Part shown: positions 49,637 through 63,607 of the stretch, one piece after another
Layout: each line of letters starts with the position of its first letter
How positions within the stretch are numbered: the stretch's first letter is position 1
Origin: Notolepis coatsorum
Taxonomy: Eukaryota > Chordata > Actinopteri > Aulopiformes > Paralepididae
Length of the DNA stretch: 64,000 nt
Assembly: GCA_963971535.1 (NCBI GenBank)
Contig: OZ020592.1
Location: 53,387,511 to 53,451,510, forward strand
Reading direction: 5' to 3'
Program-made: the position numbers and the translations under genes
Notes under the pieces: generated by a model
Database searches by the model: none
Told to the model about the DNA's origin: nothing
Seen by the model: only the letters and a program-made list of their open reading frames with translations

Positions 49637-50394
49637 CTGCCCTGTCAAGGCAGACCGCAGTAACTTCCAAACAGTGAAACTGAGAAAAATGGCTTTAAAG
49701 TGACAAAATATGACGTAATTATTTTAATTAACCCCAAAAAAGCAGATACTGCACTCTGCTGCATGATTTCCTTAAATAATTATACAGGTAATGTACAGGC
49801 AAAGTGCAGTAACTTCAAATACAATGTTGTTTTCCCTCCAGCTTTCATAACTTAACCTAGCCATTTTATTTGTATCATCATCATTCCAATATATTCAGGT
49901 GTTAAATTTAATTTTCAAAATGGCTAGGTTAAGTTATGAAAGCTGGAGGGAAAACAACATTGTATTTGAAGTTACTGCACTTTGCCTGTACATTACCTGT
50001 ATAATTATTTAAGGAAATCGTGCAGCAGAGTGCAGTATCTGCTTTTTTGGGGTTAATTAAAATAATTATGTCATATTTTTGTATGCCTAAAGATTACTTC
50101 ATTAATACATGTTAAATCTGGGTACTATCATCTATCTACCTATAACACATTTTGGATGGCAAGTCAAAACACTTTAAAGCCATTTTTCACTGTTTGGAAG
50201 TTACTACGGTCTGCCTGGGTTTTGAGTGTGATTTTGTAGTTACTGCAGTTTTTAAAACCCCATATCTCCAAAACTGAGCGACATTAACATCTGAAACTTG
50301 GTCACAAGATAAAACATTTATTGACAAGGTCAATTTCACTCATAACTCAATTTTGACTTTTTTCAAGTTACTGCAGTTAGCCTTGACAGGGCAG
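49637..50394. mobile_element. Palindromic foldback element, TA/TATA flanks
   Basis: Ends CTGCCCTGTCAAGGC and GCCTTGACAGGGCAG, flanked by TA (or TATA) on both sides. Arms of about 130 bases (49760-49880 and 49915-50055) pair almost perfectly around a 35-40-base loop. The outer arms also pair but the right side carries about 230 extra bases. No coding capacity; the TA flank suggests a Tc1/mariner- or pogo-type relative. Confidence 0.8.
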
Positions 50395-50722
50395 TATAGC
50401 CGGGCCTAAAATAAAAAACGGACCGGCTTGTATTATTTAAGGTCAGCGTTTTACCGGGCCGAGGAGATACAGCTCTGACAGCAAGAGCAGCTGAGGTTCA
50501 GGACTCCTGAATGCGTGTCACATTCTCAAGAGGAGTAGCTGAGAGACGAAGACAAAGACAAACCCAGCGCCGGTTCAGCTGTATGTCATGCCCATGTTCA
50601 AGATGTACTGTACGCAATGGGAAATCGGGACGAGTTTGTATCCCATGATCGAAGTGTTCGATGTCAACAGTTAGTAGTACCTCGAGATACTGTTTACACA
50701 TACAGTAACAGTATATTATATA

Positions 50723-51307
50723 TAGGGCTGTCAGTTTATCGCGTTAATTAGATTAATTAATTACACAGCAAATTATCGCGTTATGAAAATGAACTCAAAA
50801 TTAATAAAAAATCGTATAATTTTTTTTAAATATATATTTTTTTTATCTCATTCATTCCATAAGAACGTAGAATACACATTTACAGACTTTTTTTTATATG
50901 GTCCATTTGCATGTTCTTGGTATCTGATTCTAGGGACATCTATGGATCTCAGGGAATGTATTCCCAGTGTCAGAAATATTGTGTCTGTTACTAGGCTTGA
51001 GTAAATTGTAATGAACCAAATGAGAATATCAATAACATTTTTTGTTATCTTTGACTGTGAATAACACCATGCAAAAATGTACCAGACTAATCTACAAATC
51101 TAAGCAAATTAATAAATGGAAGATGATTAAACAGAAGGTTTTGTAGATACAGTACTGAATTCTGCCATCCGGACACATGCAATTTGAAATATGATTATAG
51201 AATATAGAATATCAGGCCTAAAATGATTCAAATGTGATTAATTAGATTAATTAATTACAAATCCTGTAATTAATTAGATACATTTTTGTAATCGCCTGAC
51301 AGCACTA
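50723..51307. mobile_element. Non-autonomous hAT element, 8-bp TSD ATTATATA
   Basis: The 585-bp element starts TAGGGCTGTCAG and ends CTGACAGCACTA. Internal TTAATTAGATTAATTAATTA repeats sit near both ends. It is flanked by ATTATATA at 50715-50722 and 51308-51315. Confidence 0.88.
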
Positions 51308-51821
51308 ATTATATATCAAGAGAGTACATTGCACTCTTAACAGTAGACTTCTAACAACAGTGATTTCTGCTAAATGCCACATGAATGCCACTGCCAAATT
51401 CTAACCAATTTTCAGTTGTAGTGACTGTAAATTCAATTGATAAACATCATATATAAGCCTTATCTTTTAATTTAAAAGACAGCCTTGATAATAGCAAAAA
51501 ATAGCAAACATCCGGGCTGGACTGGGACAAAAAAATCGACCCTGCCGTTTTTGGCCCAGACCGGCCCACCACAATCGATCCGACACCACCCACCAGTAAA
51601 CCATCCTTGCGGTCCCTGTATGAGTACCAACTGTACTATTCCCACTAAACCACTGCAAAGCTAAGTAGTAAGTGCTGTGGACAAGTGTACCAGTGTACTC
51701 ACTCGCTCTTGACTGACTTCCTGGTGATCAGAAGTGACACAATCATACCTGGCTGAAAATAAACATAGGCCAACTTTGTGGCCTTGAAATTAAAACGTAA
51801 TCTTTTTCTTTCTTTCTAGGT

Positions 51822-52739
<918 letters not shown>

Positions 52740-53121
52740 CTGTAGGCTAATACATAAGCAGGCATACATTTTAGCACAGTAGAGCTACAGGTGTTGTGTA
52801 TTATACAGCATTTTCGTGCATCTTTATCAATGGAACCCTTAGCCTAATAATCTTTATGATATTATGATGATATGATACAGACCTAGGTCACTCACAGCAA
52901 CGTGGGCTTAGCCAATGAGATGCTGACAATATAAAGTTAGTTGGTTGTGATTGCATTAGGGAACTATGCTAGCTACAAAAATAATGCCAAATAATTTATG
53001 CTGCGCCATTTGACATTGACTGACCACCAGCAGTAGGTCTCACTTTGTCATAGCATTACGATTATGTTTATCTTGTCTTTTTATCATCAACATTAATTGA
53101 TGATAAATGAATGAATGAATG

Positions 53122-53164
<43 letters not shown>

Positions 53165-53700
53165 GTCGGCATGGCACACACATACATCATGAAGCTATTC
53201 CATGCTTACACCTTCAACTGTACACTCCCCATGCTCCAGCTCACTCTGTCCCTCTGCCCTGTCATGCTCACTTTGTCCCGCTGCCCTGTCCTGCTCACTC
53301 TGTCCCGTTGCCCTGTCAAGTGCAATTCGAGGGGGTTCAAACCTCTTCAGAACCACGCCATCTCCTGTCCAGAGATGATCCATAAAGACTAGTCTACACA
53401 GTGAAGGGGACAATAACAGTGTTTCCTCTGCCATAGGCTGAAGGGAGGGGTCGCCCACTACCGTAATCTACAAAATATGATATCACAATCTTTTTCGGGG
53501 GTCCAATACTGTGCTTGTGTACTTGTCTCGTACTCGTAAAACTACACCTGACACAATGGCACCGATACCTTTTTAGAGCAGTGCAGCGTTTTACGGCAAC
53601 ATGACACTAACCTCTCGTCAGCTGAGCAGGTAGGCAGAAGAAGAGCAAGGTCAGCAAGCTTAGCTAGATTGTGTCAAGAGACATGCAGACCTGCTGGAAC
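52740..53700. other. Non-coding stretch with (CAT)n
   Basis: (ATC)n/(CAT)n at about 53125-53164 and a short repeat of CTGCCCTGTC-type blocks at 53255-53320. No gene. 53490-53575 may belong to an old hAT-like element. Confidence 0.45.
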
Positions 53701-53725
53701 AGCACATACTACATGCTACAGTCTC

Positions 53726-54295
53726 CAGGGGTGTAAAGTTCTTGAGTAATTGTACTTCATTACAATACTTAAGTACTGTTTTGGGGGATTTGTACTTTAC
53801 TCTAGTATTATTAGGTTTGTATACTTGTACTTTTACTCAATTACATTTCAGAGAAAAAAAACATCCTTTTTACTCCTTACATTTAAAATGTAGACCTACA
53901 AAGTACAAATCTCGCAGGTCCAACCATTTGAATTTGTATATTTGTTTCTCTGGCCGAACTAACGTTAACGTTATTAATCCTGCGGCCGCGCTTTATTTTA
54001 AAACAGCCAATCAAATCGCCATCAAAATGAACCCGCCCATACCCATGCTGATTGGTGATTGTTCAAGACTAGAAAGCGGGGATCTTTGATTAAACACCTG
54101 CTATCAGAATAATACAGTCAAAAAAAAGTTTTTAATTAAACTTTTTAGTACTTAAGTACATTTAAAAGTAGAAACTGTTTGACTTTTACTCAAGTGTGTT
54201 TTTAGCCAGATACTCTGACTTTTATTTGAGTACGATTTTGAGACGGTACCCCTACTTTCACTTAAGTATAATTTCTGGGTAATTTTACACCCCTG
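53726..54295. mobile_element. hAT-like element with CAGGGGTGTAAA ends
   Basis: The 570-bp element starts CAGGGGTGTAAAG and ends TTTACACCCCTG. Internal sequence is rich in ACTTTTACTCAAGT-type repeats near both ends. It is flanked by a 17-bp direct repeat CTACATGCTACAGTCTC (53709-53725 and 54296-54312) rather than the usual 8 bp. Confidence 0.8.
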
Positions 54296-54704
54296 CTACA
54301 TGCTACAGTCTCTCGTCGAGCAGAAGCAGGCTCTGGGAATATTTGGGTCAGATTATGAGCTCCCTGACAAATCTCACCACTCAACAGTGGAAACCTCTGG
54401 AAAATACTTTCTGTTCTGCTCCGTTTGAGGAGGTAACCTGAAAAGTGAGCTCCTCTGTGATGCGATTCCAACAATGAAGGAAACCTGTGTAGCCGCAAAG
54501 AGACGCTTTACTGACACAAAAAAAATAAACACTCTACTGCACTGCAAACTGTGTGTGTGTGTGGTGAGCATGTGAGAAAGATAGAGAGCACGATGGAAGC
54601 AAAACCTTGTCATTATGACCAACATAAAATATTTGACTATTTAACTTCAATCAATTTAATGGTATTATTAAGTACTCATGTTTAGGAAACGAAGTGCTTG
54701 TACT

Positions 54705-54948
54705 CAGGGACGTGAGGGGCTATTTATAAAAGCGTGATGTTTTTCAACCATGGGGGCACCAGGGGGGGCAGCAGTGTCGCTGCGTCTTCTTGTCCCTCCT
54801 TGTATTTGCAGCGGAGCTGCTTGTAAACTTTTTATGTAAAAAAAAAATCATAAAATAAAAAAAAGGCTCTCCAGAGGGGCAACTCAGCCAATCAGAGTAA
54901 ACGGGCTGTTGCCCGGGCAACAATAGCCCGTACCTGTGCACATCCCTG
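54705..54948. mobile_element. Short hAT MITE, 8-bp TSD CTTGTACT
   Basis: The 244-bp element starts CAGGGACGTGAGG and ends GTGCACATCCCTG. It is flanked by CTTGTACT at 54697-54704 and 54949-54956. The target itself may be an older hAT-like end (TCGGGACATCCCTG at about 54961-54974). Confidence 0.85.
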
Positions 54949-55054
54949 CTTGTACTTGTATCGGGACATCCCTGTTTTCTATCGGTTGATAGGACATTTC
55001 CGCTATGGTTACTTTCACTGCAGATGTGTCCTTTAAGTGGCAATGATGCTATGA

Positions 55055-55630
<576 letters not shown>

Positions 55631-55699
55631 TACTCTGTCTACCAGTAGCATTCTCCACGCCCTGTATGGTGACACTAAAGTCTATACGTCTTGGCATTA

Positions 55700-57400
55700 A
55701 TTACAGATGACTTTACAGGACATCACAGATGAGCTTGGCTCTCAGGTGACCCGTGTGTCTGCATGTGTGCGATCACAGATCAGGAACCCCTATACTTAGA
55801 AGCTTGATACACACAGTGTGGCTCTGTGTGCTTCGCCTGGCACCATTTAACAAGACAGTGAGCTCTATAGCGGTCGGTATAAGTTGCAGCTTCGCTGGGA
55901 TCCAGCGGGCCTGGGTTGTCCGGGCTCTGACACACCTCGTAATGGTTAGGGCCCATTTAGGGTTTAAATAAGCAAATTGGCTGTGGCCTGCGGTGCGGAG
56001 AGATCCTCTCTATTTCAGAGTCTTTATGGGAGCAGAGAGAGAGGCCCCATGCGCTCGGCGGAGGATACATTCGGTAACGTTTCATTCCGCTTGTTTGCCA
56101 TAAAGGAAACAAAAATGACACCGGGAGAAAAAGGGGGAACGCGTTGGCGTGTGGACGTGTGCGCGCGTGAGGAGAAATACAAAATAAATAAATATAGAAA
56201 GGCGGAGGAGGATAGAGCAGCTGCGGTGTTTTCACGTTGGATCTGTTAAGTCTGCGTGTTCCCTGGACGTTGCGTATTGACAAAGTGCCACACCGCATCT
56301 CCCCAGACATATATATACGAGCAGGAGGAAACCAAAAGAGGAAGAGGGCGAGAGATATAGAGAGAGAGAGAGAATACAAGAGGGAGAGAGAGAGGAGAGG
56401 AGACAAGAGATGAGAGGAGAGTGAAAAATGATGAGAGGAGAAGAGGGGAGGAGGAGAGAGCAAGAGAGGAGAGAGGATGAGGTTAGAGGAGAGCAGAAGA
56501 GAGGAGAGAGAGAAGTCGGAGGACAGGAGGGGAGAATGATAGGATAGTAAGAAGAGAAACGAGAGGAGAGGGAGACGAGAATGAGAGGGGAGAAGAGAGA
56601 GAGAGAGAGGGGGATAGCGGTTTCCATCTGCCCATTTCTCCCGCTAAGCTCCGTCCATCCAGTGTGAAAGCTGCCCCTTCCCCAGCGGGCTGACAGATGG
56701 AGTGCACCGAAACCCCACCTAAAACATATCTGCGTCTGCTCAGCGCTGGCAGCCCTGTGCCGACAACTGCCAAGACCAACACGCTCTGACCACCACCGTG
56801 TACTGGACCCGCATTCATCTAACGCCACACACGCCCCCACACGGCTATATGGAGGCGGGCGGGCGGGCGGGGGGGGGGGCAATGGCTCTGCGTGAGCAAA
56901 CACACTTGTATAAAAAAAAAACACACCGGTATAAAAAAGAAAAACACACTCACAACACACGGATCAGACCTCCGTGCTCTGAACCCTCCTCGTCCCCCCC
57001 CCCGTCTCACACTTCGGCTACAGTATTCCACGGGCCGCCTGCATTCTAGAAGCTCTCAGCCCCCGGGCTAAGCCACGTTCCACAGTGGACGCACATCGAC
57101 AGGGGCTAGCCCTGGTTATAGCTCTGGGCTAGTTCTGCCTTGGAGTGAAGGCAGAACCCCACATAGAAAGAGAATACTGTTGAATTGTATTGCATTGCTT
57201 TGGCGAGCCCTGGCCTTTGTAGGGTTAAACTACAACGCTAGAACTTGAATGTGAAAAGCACTTGGGCATCTCCACATGACTAGTGAACGCGGATAGGACT
57301 TTAGCATATTTAGTACATACTCACATACTATGGACAAGAGCAAGTAATTGCTCATGAATACATGTTGGTATATAAGTACCCAAGGAAGCGTCCATGCATC
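55700..57400. other. Non-coding stretch, GA-rich middle
   Basis: GA-rich low complexity at 56340-56610; G-run at 56867-56878. The long open frames on the minus strand are CT-repeat translations (SLSLS, LLSPL). Confidence 0.5.
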
Positions 57401-57404
57401 CATA

Positions 57405-57573
<169 letters not shown>

Positions 57574-57954
57574 TCACACACAGCAGGCATCAAATCTACT
57601 TCCCCTCTCTCCTGATAACATCTTTACATCTCTCTCTGCTCCAGGCTTTACACCTACCCTCCATAGCTCCATATGTACCGCCACCCCAAAGCCCCCCGCT
57701 TCTTCCTTCCAGTTGCCTAGCAACTCCCCCCATAACACTTGGCAGACACCACAAACGCCTCGGACCCCCTCCAGAGTGAAAAGCCCCTCTCTTCCCATCT
57801 CATGCCTAGATAACTCCCCCATCCCTGTAGCAAAGGTTTTTAATAAAGCCCCCTGCTTCTCACATAGGCCTGTGGCTCCGGGTCCTGCTGCGAGCAAGAG
57901 GCAGAGTGCCCAACTAACACATCGTAAGCAGCCTGGATAATACACTCTCTATTA

Positions 57955-58097
57955 GTGTGTGTGTGTGTGTGGGGGGGGGGGGGGGAGACATACAGACAGA
58001 CAGACAGACAGAGAGATAGAGAGAGAGACATAAATAAAGAGATAATAGAGACAAAGAAAGAGAGATGAAGATAGATAGAGAGACAGACAGACAGACC

Positions 58098-58130
<33 letters not shown>

Positions 58131-58310
58131 GGAGATAGAGAGAGAAAGAGAGAGATACAGGCATACAGAGAGAGAGAGAAAGAGAGAGATAGAGAGAGAG
58201 ATAGAGAAAGAGACATAAAGAAAGAGATAATAGAGACAAAGAAAGAGATATGAAGAAAGATAGAGAGAGAAAGAGGCAGATAAATATAGACAATGAAAGA
58301 GAAAGAGAGG
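57955..58310. repeat. GT, poly-G, (GACA)n and GA-rich simple sequence
   Basis: (GT)n and a G-run at 57955-57986, (CAGA)n blocks at about 57991-58012 and 58082-58112, then GA/AGAGAT tracts. Confidence 0.95.
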
Positions 58311-58334
58311 TGAAGAAGGCCAAGATCACAGGCC

Positions 58335-58960
58335 TTAACACATTGGGTGCCAACAACGAGATTTCTCGTTATTTCTCGCCATGCGTTGGTTGCCAATAAC
58401 GAGTTTTCTCGTTATTTAATCGTTATTTCTTATATTAGCGATATCCATTCATTTTTCATCCATCCAGCCTGACGTTATCATTGGGAATGGCTCTGAGCTC
58501 GAAAAGGGCAAATACCGCCCCCCTAACGTCTCCCGGATGGTAATGCACATCATTGGATTGGATTGGGTGAAAAAGTGCATCAGAGAAAAATTCCGGTCCA
58601 GGGTTTCCCCATCTCTGGCAAGCAGTGTCTGTTACCACATTCACTGGGGAGGCTCGGAGCAGCTTTCGATTATGTGTTTTGGACTATAACGTTGGATCAA
58701 TAAACGCGATCAATATTTGGAATGGCGATCAGGAATTGGATTAATCTTTTTGCAGAACATCTGATGTGAGGTAAGGACTCTATTTTACCAGTATTTGGTT
58801 AATCAGATGTTTTTTTCATAGCGATCACAACGTGTCTGTGTATGTGTGTGTGTGTGTGTGTGTGTGTATGACATTAGCACTGACCAGGTCATGGATAATA
58901 GATTTTTCAGCCCGCTTCTCTAGCGTGCATAAGTACACATATACATATACTATCAATAAT
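58335..58960 (+). mobile_element. Possible 5' end of a piggyBac-like element
   Basis: TTAA (58335-58338) is followed by CACATTGGGTGCC and two copies of an AACGAG..TTTCTCGTTATT block, resembling fish piggyBac termini. No transposase and no opposite end were found, so the right limit is a guess. Confidence 0.3.
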
Positions 58961-59099
58961 CTAGCGTTTATTTGAAAACTATTCATAAATCAGCCGAAAA
59001 ATTACGTGTTTTGTGTATTCCACTAAAGGGCTATTATCGCGGAATTTCTCTGAAATTACTAGAACTCTCCGAAACTATACTCGTATTTAAAATGGTAAA

Positions 59100-59450
59100 A
59101 AAATGCTCTAAAGACAGTGGAGATGGTAGTGGACATCCGGAGGAAAGCAACCCCGCCCCCTCCCATCATACTAGGAGGCACCCAGGTGGCCTCCGTGGAG
59201 TCATGCCGCTTTCTAGGCTGTCCCCTGCCCTCCCTCAGGTCCCTGCACAACTTCAGGGCGCTGAAGAGGGCAAGAAAGATCCCCTCCCACCCCGGCCACA
59301 GCCTCTTCACCCTGCTCCCCTCTGAGGATCCCAAAGGCTGTGAAAGCTCTTCACAGACTCTGTCTTTTCCCCTCAGCCGCCAGGCTGATCAATGCCTCAG
59401 CCCCCCCAAGTGACACTGGCACAATAACAATGACTCTGGCAAAATAAATT
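59100..59450 (+). pseudogene. Internally deleted L2-type LINE relic
   Basis: In one frame KTVEMVVDIRRK-like sequence leads to ILGGTQVASVESCRFLG, the block after RT motif C in L2/Rex LINEs. The next part jumps to HPGHSLFTLLPSEDPKG, a C-terminal block, in another register. The RT core and the segment between are missing. A TAAAATACTGCACT-type 3' end follows. Confidence 0.7.
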
Positions 59451-60089
59451 TAAAATACTGCACTGGGACTGACCTGGAACTCCTTTACTTTACACTGTAT
59501 ACACTTGTTTAGCGCAAATACTTCAGGGAGAAGGATTTGCTTTTGCCTTCCTGGCAACAGACAGGTCCCTCTAAAACTAAATCTGCAATGCGCCCAAAAC
59601 AGCAGATTTAAACGATGCTGGGGAATATTATGTGATTTCGCTTGCCTTGTCCACTTATTAGTAATAAACATTCCCCACACAAACTGACGGGCTCCTGACT
59701 CGCCTGGGGAAACTGAAAGGGCCCTCTCGGTTTTGGATTTAAAGGCAGCATGCATAAATTACTACATTAACTGAACTTGGCATTCCTTTCGCGTTGTATG
59801 ACAGTAAATGGAAATAGGGGCTGGGAACCAACTTTTCCAAACAATTTATTTTTGGTCTAAATGCTCGGTTCAAAATAAGGTTTCGTGAACCAGAGAGGAA
59901 TCCGTTCCATGTCGGTGGAAAAGGGGAACTAGAGTGAGATAGAGACGTCTCTCTCAGAAGGGGGGTCTCAGAGAACAGACATATATAATGCAGGACAGAG
60001 GACGTGAGATGGGAAGAGCTGCAAAAAGAGAAACGTTGGCATATTGAGAGAGAGAGAGAGAGAAAGAGAAAAGATGTCAACTCAGAAAG

Positions 60090-60212
<123 letters not shown>

Positions 60213-60263
60213 AAAGAAAAGAGTAAAGGGAGGACAAAAGGTGGATGATATAGCAGTACCAGT

Positions 60264-60270
60264 ATCTCTC

Positions 60271-60364
<94 letters not shown>
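60264..60364. repeat. (CT)n microsatellite
   Basis: About 50 CT units with one CCCT interruption. Smaller CT blocks follow at about 60403-60425 and 60474-60505, between two related ATTTG(A/G)ATGATAT segments. Confidence 0.97.
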
Positions 60365-60367
<3 letters not shown>

Positions 60368-60639
60368 AAGCCTATTTGAATGATATAACAGTAGTAGTAG
60401 CAGCCTCTCTCTCTCCATCTCTCTAAGCCTATTTGGATGATATACAGGTAGTAGTAGAAGTAGTAGCAGCAGCCTCTCTCTCTTCCCCTCTCCCCATCTC
60501 TCTCTAAGTCTATGTGGATGACAAAATAGAAGTTAGATCTTTGAGAGGATGCACCTTCCTAGTATTTGCTTGTGGTGCTAAACCAATGTCATATAGTTCC
60601 AACTCTGAATACCTAAAGGTAAAAGGAAGCACACATACA

Positions 60640-60800
60640 GATCTTCAGGACAAAGTTGACTGACTTTCAATTTCAGCAATTTATTCTGGCCATGTCTACA
60701 AACAGGCCAACGCTTCGGCATAGTGGCCTTCGTCAGAGTGTGGAGGAAAATGGAGGTCATGCCATTTGTAAACAGGAGTTGGCTTAAAAGGGTCACTTAG
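60640..60800 (-). mobile_element. Penelope-like terminal-repeat fragment
   Basis: The minus strand shows the same organisation as the Penelope remnant end at 41870-41905: CTGACGA, A, GGC..GCC, then GAA, followed by GCGTTGGCCTGTTTG and an AATAAATTGCTGAAATTG end. No Penelope coding sequence is attached. Confidence 0.55.
60713..60736 (-). ncRNA. Second hammerhead-like core, altered
   Basis: CTGACGA (60736-60730), stem II GGC/GCC with a 6-base loop, then GAAG (60716-60713) in place of GAAA. The altered last core base should weaken or abolish cleavage. It independently supports the motif being a conserved part of this repeat. Confidence 0.4.
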
Positions 60801-60993
60801 GTAATTGACTCCTTAAGGTCCCATACAGATCCTTTCTTGACAATATGACAATGACATATTGACATATATAACAATGACGTAAAAAGAGGTGAAATGGCAA
60901 ATACCATATCATGTAACAGTTCTAACTGAGGTTACAGGCTCTGTGATATACATTCTACTTTTCCATATTCTTAATATATCTATATATTTGAAC

Positions 60994-61043
60994 ATCTCTC
61001 TCTCTCTCTCTCCCTCCCTCCCTCCCTCCCTCCCTCCCTCCCT
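60994..61043. repeat. (CT)n/(CCCT)n simple repeat
   Basis: CT units passing into about 8 CCCT tetranucleotides. Confidence 0.95.
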
Positions 61044-61465
61044 CACACACTGTCTCTGTTCGGGCCAGAGATCCACTGACAGATGGTGTTGGAGGAAGCT
61101 GTCCCATTCTGCTGTCAGCTGGATCAGGGGAGGCTAAGCGGAGTAAAGCCCAGACAAGCAGGCAGACACCCAGGCAGGCTGAGACAGTTTGACAGCCTGG
61201 CTGCCGATGGATCCTCTCAACACACAAGCGTGCACAATCTCACTCACACACACATGCATGTACACACACAAACGCATTTGCACGTGTGCACACATGCAAA
61301 CGCATACACAAACATATACAAACACACACCCACACACATGTGCCACTTTGACGCATCCCTTGTCTTTGATCTATCTAATCAACTCCCAACCATGCATGTG
61401 GTGTGTATGTGTGTGTGTGTGTGTCAGTATTTAAATGTGTCATTTTCCCTTGCTCTCATTTTCTC

Positions 61466-61620
61466 TCTCCCTGTCTCTCTCTCTCCATCTCTCCCTCTGT
61501 CTCTCTCTCCATCTCTCCCTCTGTCTCTCTCCATCTCTCCCTCTGTCTCTCTCTCCATCTCTCCCTCTGTCTCTCTCTCCATCTCTCCCTCTGTCTCTCT
61601 CCATCTCTCCCTCTGTCTTC
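61466..61620. repeat. CT-rich minisatellite (CTCTCCATCTCTCCCTCTGT-type)
   Basis: About six copies of a 24-28-bp unit of CTCTCTCCATCTCTCC plus CTCTGT; source of artificial SLSL and RERD frames on the two strands. Confidence 0.9.
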
Positions 61621-61928
61621 ATCTATCCTTCTTTTTTTCACTCATTCCTCACTCATTCCTCTTCCATCTTCCATCTTCTTCTCTGTCTCTTGATGCCTTC
61701 AGTTCCTCTCCCTCTAAGCGTTTCCTAGTGCACGTGTTGTCTGTGTGGACGTGTAGATCTTGGCACGTTGGGTCTCATTTTGCTCTAGTGTCATGCTCAG
61801 ATGGAAAGGTTGGGATTCCTTTCCATCCTGTTCTGGCTCGCCATGTGAATATGTGGGTAACAGTGGATACCCAGGGTTTTTGCGTGTGGATGTTTAGTGT
61901 GTATACAGTATGTCCTGAGTATATGCAT

Positions 61929-62311
61929 TAGGGCAACTAACAATTATTTTGTTATCAATTAATCTGTTGATTATTTGATCGATTAGTCGATTAATCTAAA
62001 TGATTAATTTACCAGAAAAACAACAATTGAATACATTTTCAAATGAACATTTCAAAATGTATCGACAAATTTTTTAAGTACGGTACTACTATCCTTAGGT
62101 AACATGGGCAGTTGCGCCTCTGACACCACCTACTGAATACCCAGAGTAGGAGTTGAGCCATGACATTTATTTATGCCTGTAAATGCTGTGTAGTGTGGAT
62201 GCCTACTGTACATGAGTAGGATCAGTAACCTACATGCCATTACTGCTTTTTATCTATTCACTCATACAACAATGACATCATCGACCACATCAACTCATCG
62301 TTGCAGCCCTA
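61929..62311. mobile_element. hAT-like MITE (TAGGGC..GCCCTA)
   Basis: Left end TAGGGCAACTAACAATTATT with the GATTAATC-rich run typical of a fish hAT family, right end CGTTGCAGCCCTA. The flanking 8-mers ATATGCAT and ATACATGC are only loosely similar, so the boundaries are less certain than for the other hAT copies. Confidence 0.6.
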
Positions 62312-62438
62312 ATACATGCCTACTGTATGTGTGACTTCATATTATCTTTGTAAATGTCTGTAAATCTACATATTTTCAAATCTATATATCTGTCAGATAT
62401 GGAAAGAGCAAAGGGAATTAATAAAATACCCATCAATC

Positions 62439-62439
<1 letters not shown>

Positions 62440-62519
<80 letters not shown>
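62440..62519. repeat. (CT)n microsatellite, about 80 bp
   Basis: About 38 CT units followed by a short (CA)n. Confidence 0.97.
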
Positions 62520-62531
<12 letters not shown>

Positions 62532-62632
62532 GGTTTCAATTGGACCTTGAGTGGAATTGATATAGAGAGGGATAACTTGGTGATCATTATAATTATAATT
62601 AGAACCTCTCTATTTTCCAAGTACATTTTACA

Positions 62633-62780
62633 TATACCAGGGATTTGTCCTCTGCATCTAACCCATCCTAACTATTTTAGGAGGAGTGGGCGGACACTGT
62701 CAGGCACCCGGGGACCAATTCCAGTTCTAATGTTAGTGCCTTGGCCAAGGGCAATGGCAGGAGTATATACCTATCATTAA
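62633..62780 (+). repeat. Dispersed fish repeat
   Basis: GTCCTCTGCATCTAACCCAT, GGAGTGGGCGG, CACCCGGGGACCAATTCCAG and GCCTTGGCCAAGGGCA form a block familiar from fish repeats; 29600-29710 carries part of it. Confidence 0.5.
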
Positions 62781-62799
62781 TGCAGGGGCTCATACAGAA

Positions 62800-63600
62800 A
62801 CAAGCATTTCATCATAAAGTATTCTGTATTTTATTATGACAAATAATAAACAAACTTGAACTTGAAAACTATTTGTAAAATCAGGTATCATCAAACCATG
62901 TTTTTGAGGAAAATCACCTTCAAAAGTTACACAGGTTGACGGACGATCTCTGCCTGGCGAAAGCCTGGGGGAGATTATGTAATCGGTTGTGTTTGTTTGT
63001 GCGTGTGTTATTCTATCTGTCCGCAGCTAATCTTGCAAACAACAGGGTCGATGTGGATGAAACATTGCACATAAACTGACAGCAGTCACTCACTTTCATG
63101 TTAATGCTAACGCTAACAAACACACAGACAAACACACTGATAGAGAAAAAACCCACAATGACTGCTTTCTAATTAGCATTAGCATGCTAACACTAGACGG
63201 TAAGATACATTCTGCATGTGCCTCTTCGTTTATCAGTCACTTTCTGTTTCCTGTTTACCCCAGCTTTGCTTCATGCATTGAGTGCCACCTAGTGGCTAAG
63301 ACTTCCGGTCGGGGTTTTTCCAAAATAAAACAACGTCTGTCACTTCCCGCTTACTCCAGCCCCGCTTCATGCGGGGGAGGTCTGCTTTCATTGGACTACG
63401 TTGCCGTCTGGTGAAAATGTTCACTCTACTGAGCACAACTTTTTAGTTTTTGCATGTGGTCCATAGTGCAAATTATGTGAATGATCCTCGAGCCCCTTCC
63501 CTGAAAGAAGCAATACTCTTTATAGTCTATTTACTACATCACTAATGACTAATGACCTTTAACAAAACACCACCAATGACTCTGCATAATCAGCAAACAG
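62800..63600. other. Non-coding stretch (thra intron)
   Basis: No gene or clear repeat seen. Confidence 0.45.
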
Positions 63601-63607
63601 GTCTCAC

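Noticed and set aside
53195-53458. 87-residue frame with DRATGQSEQDRAAGQSE repeats
   Set aside because: Produced by a short imperfect tandem repeat (CTGCCCTGTC..CTCACT); no other support.
56232-57049. 242-residue minus-strand frame
   Set aside because: Composition is CT-repeat derived (SLSL, LLSP) with no conserved motif.
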